In this document: positions 26,041 through 33,898 of the stretch, one piece after another
Numbering within the stretch: the first letter of the stretch is position 1
Layout of the letters: every line of letters starts with the position of its first letter
Assembly: GCA_025517465.1 (NCBI GenBank)
Contig: JAOPKE010000008.1
Coordinates: 62,001 to 126,000, forward strand
Reading direction: 5' to 3'
Length of the DNA stretch: 64,000 bases
Source: Halobacteria archaeon HArc-gm2
GTDB lineage: Archaea; Halobacteriota; Halobacteria; Halobacteriales; Haloarculaceae
The notes under the pieces: generated by a model
Told to the model about the DNA's origin: nothing
What the model saw: only the letters and a program-made list of their open reading frames with translations
The model's database searches: none
Program-made: the position numbers and the translations under genes

Positions 26041-26897
26041 CGGCCAGTCACGCGCCGGTTCCGCGCTCGTCCGTCCTCGCCTCGGTCGCGATACTCGCCC
26101 TGGCAGTCCTGGCGACGGCCGTCGGGCTGTTCGTCCCCGGATTCTACCGCGACGCGCCGGCCCTCCTCCCGCAGGTGTACGGCCAGGACTTGCTGACGCT
26201 CGCCGTCGCCGTCCCGGCATACGCCGTCGCGCTGTTCTACGCGACCCAGGGGTCGCTCCGGGGATACGTTGCGTGGCTCGGCGTGACCGGCTACTTGCTG
26301 TACACCTACGCTTCCTACGCGTTCATGACCGCGTTCAACGAGCTCTACCTGGCGTACGTGGCGCTACTGTGGCTGACGCTGTACACCTTCGTCGGCGGGA
26401 TGGCCCGGCTCGACGCCGAGGGGCTGAAGCGGGCCGTCGGTGAGCAGTCCGTGTGGCCGTACGTCGCCTTCCAGCTGGTGCTGGTCGTCCTCGTCGGCGG
26501 CCTCTGGCTGGGCGAGATACTCCCGGCGACGCTCGCGGGGACCGTCCCCCCGAGTATCGCCGAGGCGGGTCTCCCCACCTCCGTCATCTACTCGCTCGAC
26601 CTAGGCGTCGTCGTGCCCGCGTTCGCGCTCTCGGCGTCCCTGCTCTGGCAGCGTGATCCCTGGGGCTACGCCTTCACGGCGGTACTGCTGGTGAAGGTGG
26701 CGACGCTCGGCGGCGCCGTGCTGGCGATGGCCTGGTTCGTGATCCGGGACGGCCAGCCCGTGCCGGTGGCACAGATCACCATCTTCGGGACGCTGACGCT
26801 CCTGAGCCTGGTACTGATGGCGCGATTCCTGCTCGCGATCGGTGGCGATACACGAGTGAGCGAGGAGCGACCGACCGCGGAGACGGCGGGCGAGTAA
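26037..26897 (+). CDS. Hypothetical membrane protein
   Basis: A 286-residue protein with about seven to eight membrane helices, no recognised catalytic motif, and a short acidic C-terminal tail. It is translationally coupled (ATGA overlap) to the HemG-type flavodoxin, so the two may act together, for example in membrane redox chemistry. That link is inferred from position only. Convergent with the DoxX gene, 10 bases away. Confidence 0.65.
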   Translation: MTASHAPVPRSSVLASVAILALAVLATAVGLFVPGFYRDAPALLPQVYGQDLLTLAVAVPAYAVALFYATQGSLRGYVAWLGVTGYLLYTYASYAFMTAFNELYLAYVALLWLTLYTFVGGMARLDAEGLKRAVGEQSVWPYVAFQLVLVVLVGGLWLGEILPATLAGTVPPSIAEAGLPTSVIYSLDLGVVVPAFALSASLLWQRDPWGYAFTAVLLVKVATLGGAVLAMAWFVIRDGQPVPVAQITIFGTLTLLSLVLMARFLLAIGGDTRVSEERPTAETAGE

Positions 26898-26907
26898 CAG
26901 AACCAGT

Positions 26908-27462
26908 CTAGCCCAGGATGTACCGCATCCAGGGGTAGCGTTCGACGAGCGTCTCGCCGCCGACGTCGTAGTTCTCGATGTACGCGTCGAGACCCAGAAT
27001 TCGGCCGGCGCCGAAGGCGGCGACGGCGAGGAACGTGAGCATGTACGCGAAGTCGCCGTTGATGAACCCGTGGGCCATGTCCCAGTTGCCCAGGTAGAAC
27101 ATGAGCATCATGAACGCGCCCCAGAACGCCGCCAGGCGCGTCAATGCACCGAAGACGAGGCCGAGGCCGATGAGGACCTCACCCCACGGGACGGCGACGT
27201 TCACGAACGAGACGAAGACCTCCGACTGACCCATCGCCAGGAACAGGTCGGCGGCCGGACTGCCGCTGTTCGGGACGGCACCGGTGAGGTAGCCGCCGGC
27301 GCTGAACTCCCCTGACAGGACCTTGCTGAACCCGCTCTGGAAGAACGCGATCCCCATCATCAGCCTGAGCGCGAGGATGAACCAGACGCTCAGCGTGTGT
27401 AACCTGCCGCTCGCAGTGAACCCGGCCACAGTGCTCTCTAAGCGGACTTCTTCAGTAGACAT
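26908..27462 (-). CDS. DoxX-family membrane protein, copy 1
   Basis: From the ATG at 27,462 the protein has 184 residues and four membrane helices, with LRLMMGIAFFQSGFSKVLSG at the first helix, GEVLIGLGLVFGALTRLAAF in the centre and a C-terminal ENYDVGGETLVERYPW segment. DoxX relatives are small membrane subunits, some from a thiosulfate:quinone oxidoreductase, many of unknown role in redox or stress. An in-frame extension to 27,645 is open but charged and unlike the family. A TATA-like ACTTAAGAC lies about 30 bases upstream of the chosen start. A paralogue is at 61,584-62,108. Confidence 0.82.
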   Translation of the reverse strand: MSTEEVRLESTVAGFTASGRLHTLSVWFILALRLMMGIAFFQSGFSKVLSGEFSAGGYLTGAVPNSGSPAADLFLAMGQSEVFVSFVNVAVPWGEVLIGLGLVFGALTRLAAFWGAFMMLMFYLGNWDMAHGFINGDFAYMLTFLAVAAFGAGRILGLDAYIENYDVGGETLVERYPWMRYILG

Positions 27463-27492
27463 GGTGTGGGCAGATACCACAGTATGGAGGGT

Positions 27493-27501
27493 CTTAAGTG
27501 T
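27493..27501 (-). promoter_or_regulatory. TATA-like box for DoxX copy 1
   Basis: The minus strand shows CACTTAAGA-type sequence about 30-38 bases before the ATG at 27,462, consistent with a nearly leaderless transcript. A short dyad TGTGG-N7-CCACA lies between it and the ATG (27,465-27,481). Confidence 0.4.
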
Positions 27502-27580
27502 GTTCGCCAGGGCCGGCTCGATGAACGGCTCAGACGGCGCTGTGGGCCCGGTGTCGGAGACGTCTCGCTGGCGGTCTCGA

Positions 27581-28228
27581 TCACGCGCCCGTTCGGCGGT
27601 AGGCGTCGTACAGCGCGGGGAGTCCGAGTGGGAGTGCGAGCACACCGAACGTCACCTCCAGCGCGACGACCCTGGCCGAATCGCGGACCGCGACAGCGGA
27701 AACGGCCGCGATGGCGCCGATGGCCACGACGACGTACGCGAAGTCGCTCCAGAGCGGGTCGTACGTCGAGCAGTACAGCCAGCAGACGAACGTGTACGAC
27801 GGCGCGTTCCACGTCGGCGGCGTGAGTTTCGGCCAGAACACCCGACAGTAGGTCGTCCAGCCCAGCATCGCCAGCGTCGGTGCTCCGACCAGCCACGTCT
27901 CGGCACCGAACCGCGACCGGTCGGCGAGGCGTTCGTACCCCGCCAGAAACAGGGCGGGAAAGCCGAGTATCCACAGCCAGATCCCGATCGAGTACGTCAC
28001 GGGCCAGTGCTCGATCCGGGGCTGCGTGACCGGCAGGCGGAACGAGGCGGGCAGGGAGAACCACGGGAACGACGGGTCCGGGACGGGGTTCGTGAACAGG
28101 GCGAGGAGACACAGACCCGTCCCGACGACGAGGCCGGACAGTGCGTACCTCGTGTACGTAGATAGCAAGCGTGGTAGCTGTCGCTCGCCGCCAGCGGTCG
28201 CCGTCCGTCGCGTAGTGTTTCGAGCCAT
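27581..28228 (-). CDS. Hypothetical membrane protein, last gene of the metal-permease operon
   Basis: A 215-residue protein with about five membrane helices and one conspicuous segment with cysteines (SYTFVCWLYCSTYDPLWSDF). No family recognised. It starts three bases after the stop of the YHS-domain permease, so it is almost certainly co-transcribed with it. The two cysteines in an extracellular-looking loop could bind metal, but this is a guess. Confidence 0.65.
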   Translation of the reverse strand: MARNTTRRTATAGGERQLPRLLSTYTRYALSGLVVGTGLCLLALFTNPVPDPSFPWFSLPASFRLPVTQPRIEHWPVTYSIGIWLWILGFPALFLAGYERLADRSRFGAETWLVGAPTLAMLGWTTYCRVFWPKLTPPTWNAPSYTFVCWLYCSTYDPLWSDFAYVVVAIGAIAAVSAVAVRDSARVVALEVTFGVLALPLGLPALYDAYRRTGA

Positions 28229-28231
28229 CGG

Positions 28232-29632
28232 TCAGTGGTCGTCGTGCCCGCCCGAAGCCGCCCCCGACGCCGTCGGGTCGACCGTGGCGAACTCGTCTGG
28301 CGTCGCCTCGAACGCTCGTTTGCAGGTCCGCGAGCAGAAGTGGTACGTCTCCCCGTCGTGGGTCGCGCTGGGACCGTCCTCGCCGGTCCGCATCCCGCAG
28401 ACCGGGTCGCGGTACTGGCCGGGCGCGCCGAGTCCGCGGCGGTAGACGAAGAGGAGGAACCCGGAGAGGGCGAACGCGACCAGGTTGAGGTAGAACGTGT
28501 AGTTCAGTTCGAAGTACGTCTGTTCGGTCGCCGTCTGGCCGCCGGCCAGGTCCGGGACGATGCCGAGCAGGTCGAACAGTTGCTCCATGAGAAAGCCCGT
28601 AAATGCCATCGTCACGAAGAAGACGCCGAGGATGTACGCCATCACCTTCCAGCCGTAGTACTTCCGGTAGACGTTGAGGACCGGGACGGTGATGAGGTCG
28701 GCGTAGACGAACGCGATGACGCCGGCGAAGCTGACGCCGCCACCCCAGAGCGCGACGGCGAAGGGGACGTTGCCCATGCTGCCGACGAAACTGACGACGG
28801 CGATGGCGACGCCCATGACCGCGTTCTCGGCGCTCACCAGCAGGCCGTCGCCCTGCAGAAAGAGGGCGTTCCACACCCACTGGGGGACGAAGACGATGAC
28901 GAACCCGGAGATCAGGAAACCTGCGATCACGTCCTTCCAGAGCATCGACCACTCCTTGCGGTACTGGTTACCGACCCTGTACCAGCCGCCCCACGACAGG
29001 AGTTCATCGCGCCAGCCGCCGGTGCTCGCCGCTTCCTGTCGGTAGGTTTCCATGCAGCCCGCCGAGCAGAATTTCAGCGTCTCGCCGCCGTCCGTGACGA
29101 TGGAGAACTCGTCACTGCCCTCCATTCCGCAGGTCGGGTCCTCCGTAACACCGTGCTCGTGGTCGCGCTCGTTCAACTCCTCGCGAACCTCGTCGAAGAG
29201 ATTCTCGGGAAGGGTCAGGTGGACGATGACCGCCATGACCGCGATGAGGACGACGCCGCCCAGCAGTTCGGCGACGAGGAACTCCCAGCCGAGCAGTAGC
29301 AGGATCATCAGCCCGAGTTCGACGATGAGGTTCGTCGACGCGAACATGAACGCGAAGAAGTTCACCGCGTGGGCGCCCTTCTTGAACAGGCCCTTGCCGA
29401 TGGCCACGGCGCCGAAGCTACAGCCGCTACTCGCCGCGCCGAACAGCGTCGCCTTCGTGATTCCCTCGACGTCGCCCTCGCCGAGCACCGCCGCCATTCG
29501 CTCCTTGGAGACGTAGACCTGAACGAGACTGGTGATCGTCAGCCCCATGATGATCGCCCACGCCGCCGTCCAGAGGAACCCCACGCCGATGCGAAGCGCC
29601 TCGAACACCTGCGGCACGAGTGTCCCCTGCAT
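28232..29632 (-). CDS. Metal permease (UPF0718/ArsP-like) with two YHS domains
   Basis: The 466-residue protein has two blocks of four to five membrane helices. The first contains AASSGCSFGAVAIGKGLFKKG, the cysteine-bearing motif of the ArsP/SO_0444-type permeases. Between the blocks (about 165-200) lies a YHS domain, DPTCGMEGSDEFSIVTDGGE with FCSAGC, and at the C terminus (about 410-450) a second, DPVCGMRTGEDG with FCSRTC. YHS domains bind soft metals such as copper. Likely role: export of copper, zinc or arsenical compounds from the cytosol. It follows a SHOCT protein gene by nine bases. Confidence 0.82.
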   Translation of the reverse strand: MQGTLVPQVFEALRIGVGFLWTAAWAIIMGLTITSLVQVYVSKERMAAVLGEGDVEGITKATLFGAASSGCSFGAVAIGKGLFKKGAHAVNFFAFMFASTNLIVELGLMILLLLGWEFLVAELLGGVVLIAVMAVIVHLTLPENLFDEVREELNERDHEHGVTEDPTCGMEGSDEFSIVTDGGETLKFCSAGCMETYRQEAASTGGWRDELLSWGGWYRVGNQYRKEWSMLWKDVIAGFLISGFVIVFVPQWVWNALFLQGDGLLVSAENAVMGVAIAVVSFVGSMGNVPFAVALWGGGVSFAGVIAFVYADLITVPVLNVYRKYYGWKVMAYILGVFFVTMAFTGFLMEQLFDLLGIVPDLAGGQTATEQTYFELNYTFYLNLVAFALSGFLLFVYRRGLGAPGQYRDPVCGMRTGEDGPSATHDGETYHFCSRTCKRAFEATPDEFATVDPTASGAASGGHDDH

Positions 29633-29641
29633 CGGTCGGTC

Positions 29642-30031
29642 TCACTGGCCGGTTTCGAGGCGTTCCCGTCGCCGTTCGTACTCCTCGTCGCTCAGTTCGC
29701 CACGCGCGTAGGCGGCCCGGAGTTCGTCGAGCGCGGGGTCGGTCGACGCGTCCCAGCCGGTCAGCGCCCTGTAGCCGAGGTAGCCGACGCCGACGAGGAC
29801 GGCGAGGAAGAGGAGTTGCATCCCCACGCCGACGACGAGCAGCCACCCCGACGGCCCGCCACTCGCGCCCCACATTCCGTGGTCCCACGTTCCGTCCATC
29901 ATCGGTCCCGTGCCCATCGGTCCAGTGCCCATCGTCCCGAACCCCATTCCGAACACGGGAACGGCGACGAGGACACCGACGGTCGCGAGGACGACCCAGC
30001 CGAGCTGTCGGTCGGTCGAATTCGTTGTCAT
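29642..30031 (-). CDS. SHOCT-domain membrane protein
   Basis: The ATG at 30,031 gives 129 residues with two membrane helices separated by a Gly/Met-rich loop (GMGFGTMGTGPMGTGPMMDG) and a C-terminal SHOCT motif: LDELRAAYARGELSDEEYER. SHOCT segments are short helical oligomerisation modules. The methionine-rich loop is of the kind that binds Cu(I), consistent with its place as first gene of the metal-permease operon. An in-frame extension to 30,085 is possible but less typical. Confidence 0.78.
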   Translation of the reverse strand: MTTNSTDRQLGWVVLATVGVLVAVPVFGMGFGTMGTGPMGTGPMMDGTWDHGMWGASGGPSGWLLVVGVGMQLLFLAVLVGVGYLGYRALTGWDASTDPALDELRAAYARGELSDEEYERRRERLETGQ

Positions 30032-30043
30032 GGTATCACCCGG

Positions 30044-30077
30044 GTCGCGCCAAAACGCGACTCCTGTCTGAACAGAC
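30044..30077 (-). promoter_or_regulatory. Two small dyads upstream of the SHOCT-permease operon
   Basis: GTCGCG-N6-CGCGAC (30,044-30,061) and GTCTGAACAGAC (30,066-30,077) are perfect inverted repeats lying next to each other just upstream of the SHOCT gene start. They could be an operator pair for a metal sensor or leader hairpins. Confidence 0.35.
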
Positions 30078-30280
30078 GGGTGCATCGTTCAATGCGATTG
30101 TCGTTACGATGTCAAATACAGACCGGGTGGAAATATTCGAATCGTGTCTCTGCACCGGTCCAAAGCTGTGAACGGACAGCGAACGTCGGGCAGGCCACGG
30201 GAGAAGGCGACAGTTTCGAGCGAGGGCGACCGCTTGCGATCCGAAGCCGGCGTCGAACCAGCCGGCCCGCCGTGACGGCC

Positions 30281-33097
30281 TTACTGGGTGAGTAGCCGTC
30301 TGAGGACGGCGTGGAGGATGCCGCCGTGTTCGACGTAGCTCACGGCGGCCGGCGTGCCGACCTGCGCCGTCACCGGGAACTCCACGGTCGAACCGTCGTC
30401 CCGCTCGGCGACGACGGTCAGCTCGTCCATCACGTCCAGGCCGTCGTCGAGGCCGTGAATCTCGAACACCTCGGACCCGTCGAGGCCGAGCGACTCCCAC
30501 GAGTCGCCGTCCCGGAACTGGAGCGGCAGGACGCCCATGCCGACGAGGTTGTCCCGGTAGATGCGTTCGTAGCTCTCGGCGATGGTCGCGCGGACGCCCA
30601 GCAGGTCGGTCCCCTTCGCCGCCCAGTCGCGGCTGGACCCGGTCCCGAACTCCTCGCCGGCGAGCACCACGAGCGGCGTGCCCGCCTCCCGGTAGCGCTG
30701 GCTCGCCTCGAACACCGTGGTCTGCTCGCCGGTCGGGTGGTGGATCGTCTCCCCGCCCTCGACGCCGTCGAGCATCTCGTTCTCGATGCGGACGTTGGCG
30801 AACGTGCCGCGCATCATGACCTCGTGGTTGCCGCGGCGCGAGCCGTAGGTGTTGAACTCGTGGGGCTCGACGCCGTGGTCGAGCAGCCACTGGCCGGCGG
30901 GGAGGTCCGGACCGAACGGACCGGCGGGACTGATGTGGTCCGTCGTCACGGTGTCGCCCAGCGTCAGGAGACAGCGGGCGTCCGCGACGTCCGCGACGCC
31001 GGGCTTCTCCAGCGGGAAGTCCTCGAAGAACGGCGGCTCGCGGATGTACGTCGAGTCGTCGTCCCACTCGTACACGTCGCCGGTCGGCGCGTCGAGGGCC
31101 GCCCAGCGCTCGTCGCCCTCGAACACCGAGGCGTACTTCTCCGCGAACATCTCCGGCGAGACGTTGTCGTGGATGGCTGCCTGCACCTCCTCGGCGTCCG
31201 GCCAGACGTCTTCGAGATAGACGGGCTCGCCGTCGGCGTCGGTCCCCAGCGGCTCGTGTTCGAGGTCGACGTCCATCCGCCCCGCGAGGCCGTAGGCGAC
31301 GACCAGCGGCGGGCTGGCCAGGTAGTTCGCCCGGATCTTCGGGTGGATGCGCGCCTCGAAGTTGCGGTTCCCCGAGAGGACGCTCGTCGTCCAGAGGTCG
31401 TGCTCGTCGATGGCCGCCTCGATGGCGTCGGGGAGCGGGCCCGCGTTGCCGATACAGGTCGTACAGCCGTACCCGACGACGTCGTAGCCCAGTTCTTCGA
31501 GGAAAGGCAGCAGCTCCGACTCCTCGAGGTACTGCGTGACGACGCGGCTGCCCGGTGCGAGGCTCGTCTTCACGTAGTCGGGCACGGTGAGTCCCTTCTC
31601 GACGGCGTTGCGGGCGAGCAGGCCGGCCGCGATCATGACCGACGGGTTCGAGGTGTTCGTACAGCTCGTGATGGCGCTGACGAGGACGTCACCGTGACCG
31701 ATCTCGACCGTCTCACCGTCCAACTCGACCTCGACGCGCTTCGTGAGCGGCGGCAGTTCCCCGCCGTCGACGACCTCGTCGGCGGTCTCGCCGGCCGTCA
31801 CACCGCCGTCGCTCTCGATACCGCCGTCGGTCTCCGCGCCTGCACCGCCCTCGCCGAGCCAGCGCTGGAGCGCGTCATCGTCGACGGCGTCGAGGTCGTC
31901 CTCGAACTGTCCGTGGAGCAAGCCGCGGAAGCTCTCCTTCACGTCGCCCATCGGGATTCGGTCCTGGGGGCGCTTGTGCCCCGCGAGGCTGGGTTCGACG
32001 GTCGAGAGGTCGAACTCGACGACTTCGGAGTACTCGGGTTCCTGTTCCCCGAACAGTCCCTGGGCCTCCAGATACTCGCGGACGAGGTCGACGTGGTCGG
32101 GGTCGCGCCCGGTGAGTTCGAGGTACGCCAGGGTCTCCTCGTCGACGGGGAACATACTGACAGTCGAGCCCTGTTCGGGGGCCATGTTGGCGATCGTCGC
32201 CCGGTCGGGCACGGTGAGGTTCCCCACGCCCGGGCCGAAGAACTCGACGAACCGGTCGACGACGCCCACCTCGCGGAGCTGTTCGGTGATGTGGAGCACG
32301 AGGTCGGTCGCCGTCGCCCCCTCGGGGAGTTCCCCCTCGAGTCGGACGCCGACGACCTCCGGGAGCTTCATCGTGATTGGCTGGCCGAGCATCGCCGCCT
32401 CCGCCTCGATGCCGCCGACGCCCCAGCCGACGACGCCGATACCGCCAATCATCGGCGTGTGGCTGTCCGTCCCGACGAGCGTGTCGGGCAGCAGCCACTG
32501 CTCGCCGTCCCGCTCGCGGGCGTGGACGACGCGCCCGAGGTGTTCGAGGTTGACCTGGTGGACAATGCCCGTCCCCGGCGGGACGACGTTGAAGTTCTCG
32601 AAGGCGCCCTGGGCCCACTTGATCGCCCGGTATCGCTCCGCGTTGCGCTCGTACTCCAGGTCGACGTTCTTCTCGTAGGCGTCCTCGGAGCCGAAGTAGT
32701 CGACCTGGACGCTGTGGTCGATAACCAGGTCGCAGGGGACCTCCGGTTCGACGAGCGTCGGGTCCCGGCCCTCCCGCTCGACGGCGGACCGGAGCGCCGC
32801 CAGGTCGACGACGGCCGGAACGCCGGTCAGGTCCTGCAGGACGACCCGTGACGGCCCGAACGGGAGTTCGGTGTCGGGGACGTCGGGCTCCCAGGCGGCC
32901 GCGTTCCGGACGTCGTCCTCGGTGATCGTCTCCCCGTCGGCGTTCCGGAGGACGGACTCCAGGAGGATCCGGATACTCACCGGCAGGTCGTCGAGGTCGC
33001 ACAGGCCCTCGTCTTCGAGGACCGTGAGGTCCGCCATCCGGTAGGTCGTTCCACCGACTTCGAGTTCGCGAACCGCGTCGAATGGTACTTCGGTCAC
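30281..33097 (-). CDS. acnA: Aconitate hydratase
   Basis: A [4Fe-4S] enzyme isomerising citrate and isocitrate via cis-aconitate in the TCA cycle. Starting at GTG 33,097 gives 938 residues beginning VTEVPFDAVRELEVGGTTY; an in-frame ATG 51 bases upstream is the alternative. Cluster-binding cysteines are in VSAITSCTNTSNPSVM and GYGCTTCIGNAGPLPD. Other landmarks: LVGTDSHTPMIGGIGVVGWG, SVLSGNRNFEARIHPKIRAN, and the swivelling domain with EFGTGSSRDWAAKGT. An inserted acidic segment near residue 405-450 looks like a haloarchaeal linker. It is a full-length, IRP/AcnA-type protein. Confidence 0.95.
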   Translation of the reverse strand: MTEVPFDAVRELEVGGTTYRMADLTVLEDEGLCDLDDLPVSIRILLESVLRNADGETITEDDVRNAAAWEPDVPDTELPFGPSRVVLQDLTGVPAVVDLAALRSAVEREGRDPTLVEPEVPCDLVIDHSVQVDYFGSEDAYEKNVDLEYERNAERYRAIKWAQGAFENFNVVPPGTGIVHQVNLEHLGRVVHARERDGEQWLLPDTLVGTDSHTPMIGGIGVVGWGVGGIEAEAAMLGQPITMKLPEVVGVRLEGELPEGATATDLVLHITEQLREVGVVDRFVEFFGPGVGNLTVPDRATIANMAPEQGSTVSMFPVDEETLAYLELTGRDPDHVDLVREYLEAQGLFGEQEPEYSEVVEFDLSTVEPSLAGHKRPQDRIPMGDVKESFRGLLHGQFEDDLDAVDDDALQRWLGEGGAGAETDGGIESDGGVTAGETADEVVDGGELPPLTKRVEVELDGETVEIGHGDVLVSAITSCTNTSNPSVMIAAGLLARNAVEKGLTVPDYVKTSLAPGSRVVTQYLEESELLPFLEELGYDVVGYGCTTCIGNAGPLPDAIEAAIDEHDLWTTSVLSGNRNFEARIHPKIRANYLASPPLVVAYGLAGRMDVDLEHEPLGTDADGEPVYLEDVWPDAEEVQAAIHDNVSPEMFAEKYASVFEGDERWAALDAPTGDVYEWDDDSTYIREPPFFEDFPLEKPGVADVADARCLLTLGDTVTTDHISPAGPFGPDLPAGQWLLDHGVEPHEFNTYGSRRGNHEVMMRGTFANVRIENEMLDGVEGGETIHHPTGEQTTVFEASQRYREAGTPLVVLAGEEFGTGSSRDWAAKGTDLLGVRATIAESYERIYRDNLVGMGVLPLQFRDGDSWESLGLDGSEVFEIHGLDDGLDVMDELTVVAERDDGSTVEFPVTAQVGTPAAVSYVEHGGILHAVLRRLLTQ

Positions 33098-33202
33098 AAT
33101 GTGTGGACGTTCGTGCCAGGGCGATATCAATGACGCCCCCAATCTCACGCGCCGAGAATCGTTCGTGCGCGGGCAACGAGGTGCAGGGGTCCGGGCGGTC
33201 CG

Positions 33203-33823
33203 CTAGTCCCGGTCGATGACGCTCGTTCGCTGGGTGACCGGATCGACGTAGACGACGTACGACGAGGCGTCGCTCTCGGCGTCGACGACCCAGACGCTGA
33301 CCTGGCGCTCGACGCCGGTGACGGTCGCGTCGATACCGTCCCGTTCGATCGCGGCGGTCGCGAGCTCCCGCGCCTCGTCCTTCGAGTCGACCGTGACGTC
33401 GGTCTCCCCGAGGCGGACGGTCATCACGGGACAGGTCGCGTTGCGGACGATGCGCTCGGCGACGCTCCCGATGACGCGTCGTTTGATCCCGGTCCGGCCG
33501 TGGGTCCCCGCGACGATCAGGTCGGCGTGAATATCGTCCGCGTACGCGACGATGGACTCGGCGGGGTCCCCCTCCTCGATGGCCGTGGTCACGTCGACGC
33601 CGTGGGCCTCGGCCATCTGCTCGATCCGTTCGAGCGCGCGCTGTCCCTCCGTCTCGAGTGCGTCCTCGCCGGAGAGCCCCTCGACGAGGCCCCGGAGGTC
33701 CTCGTCGACGACGTGGAGGACGTGTATCGTGGCGCCGTACTGCTGGGCGAGGTCGATCGCCTGCAGCGCGACGTGGGCCGTGCCGGCGCTCCCGTCGGTC
33801 GGGAAGAGGATCCGTTCGTACAT
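33203..33823 (-). CDS. Universal stress protein with C-terminal extension
   Basis: A 206-residue protein. Residues 1-140 are a UspA domain: ERILFPTDGSAGTAHVALQA at the start and the nucleotide-binding GTHGRTGIKRRVIGSVAERI near 108-127 (G-x2-G-x9-G-S). About 60 extra residues follow (TVDSKDEARELATAAIERDG and a beta-like VSVWVVDAESDASSYVVYV), unusual for single-domain family members. Role: stress response, probably ATP-binding. It stands alone between aconitase and the copper ATPase on the same strand. Confidence 0.88.
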   Translation of the reverse strand: MYERILFPTDGSAGTAHVALQAIDLAQQYGATIHVLHVVDEDLRGLVEGLSGEDALETEGQRALERIEQMAEAHGVDVTTAIEEGDPAESIVAYADDIHADLIVAGTHGRTGIKRRVIGSVAERIVRNATCPVMTVRLGETDVTVDSKDEARELATAAIERDGIDATVTGVERQVSVWVVDAESDASSYVVYVDPVTQRTSVIDRD

Positions 33824-33898
33824 AGCGGACTCAACGTCCTCCGGGGGTAAGAAAGCAGGCGTCCGTTGGCGCGTGGTGGTGGGGCGAGCGTGCCGCCG

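Noticed and set aside
30311-32851. Very long open frame on the plus strand antisense to aconitase
   Set aside because: Long antisense frames are expected opposite high-G+C haloarchaeal genes; its translation is Arg/Val/Gln-rich without domains, while the minus strand encodes full aconitase.
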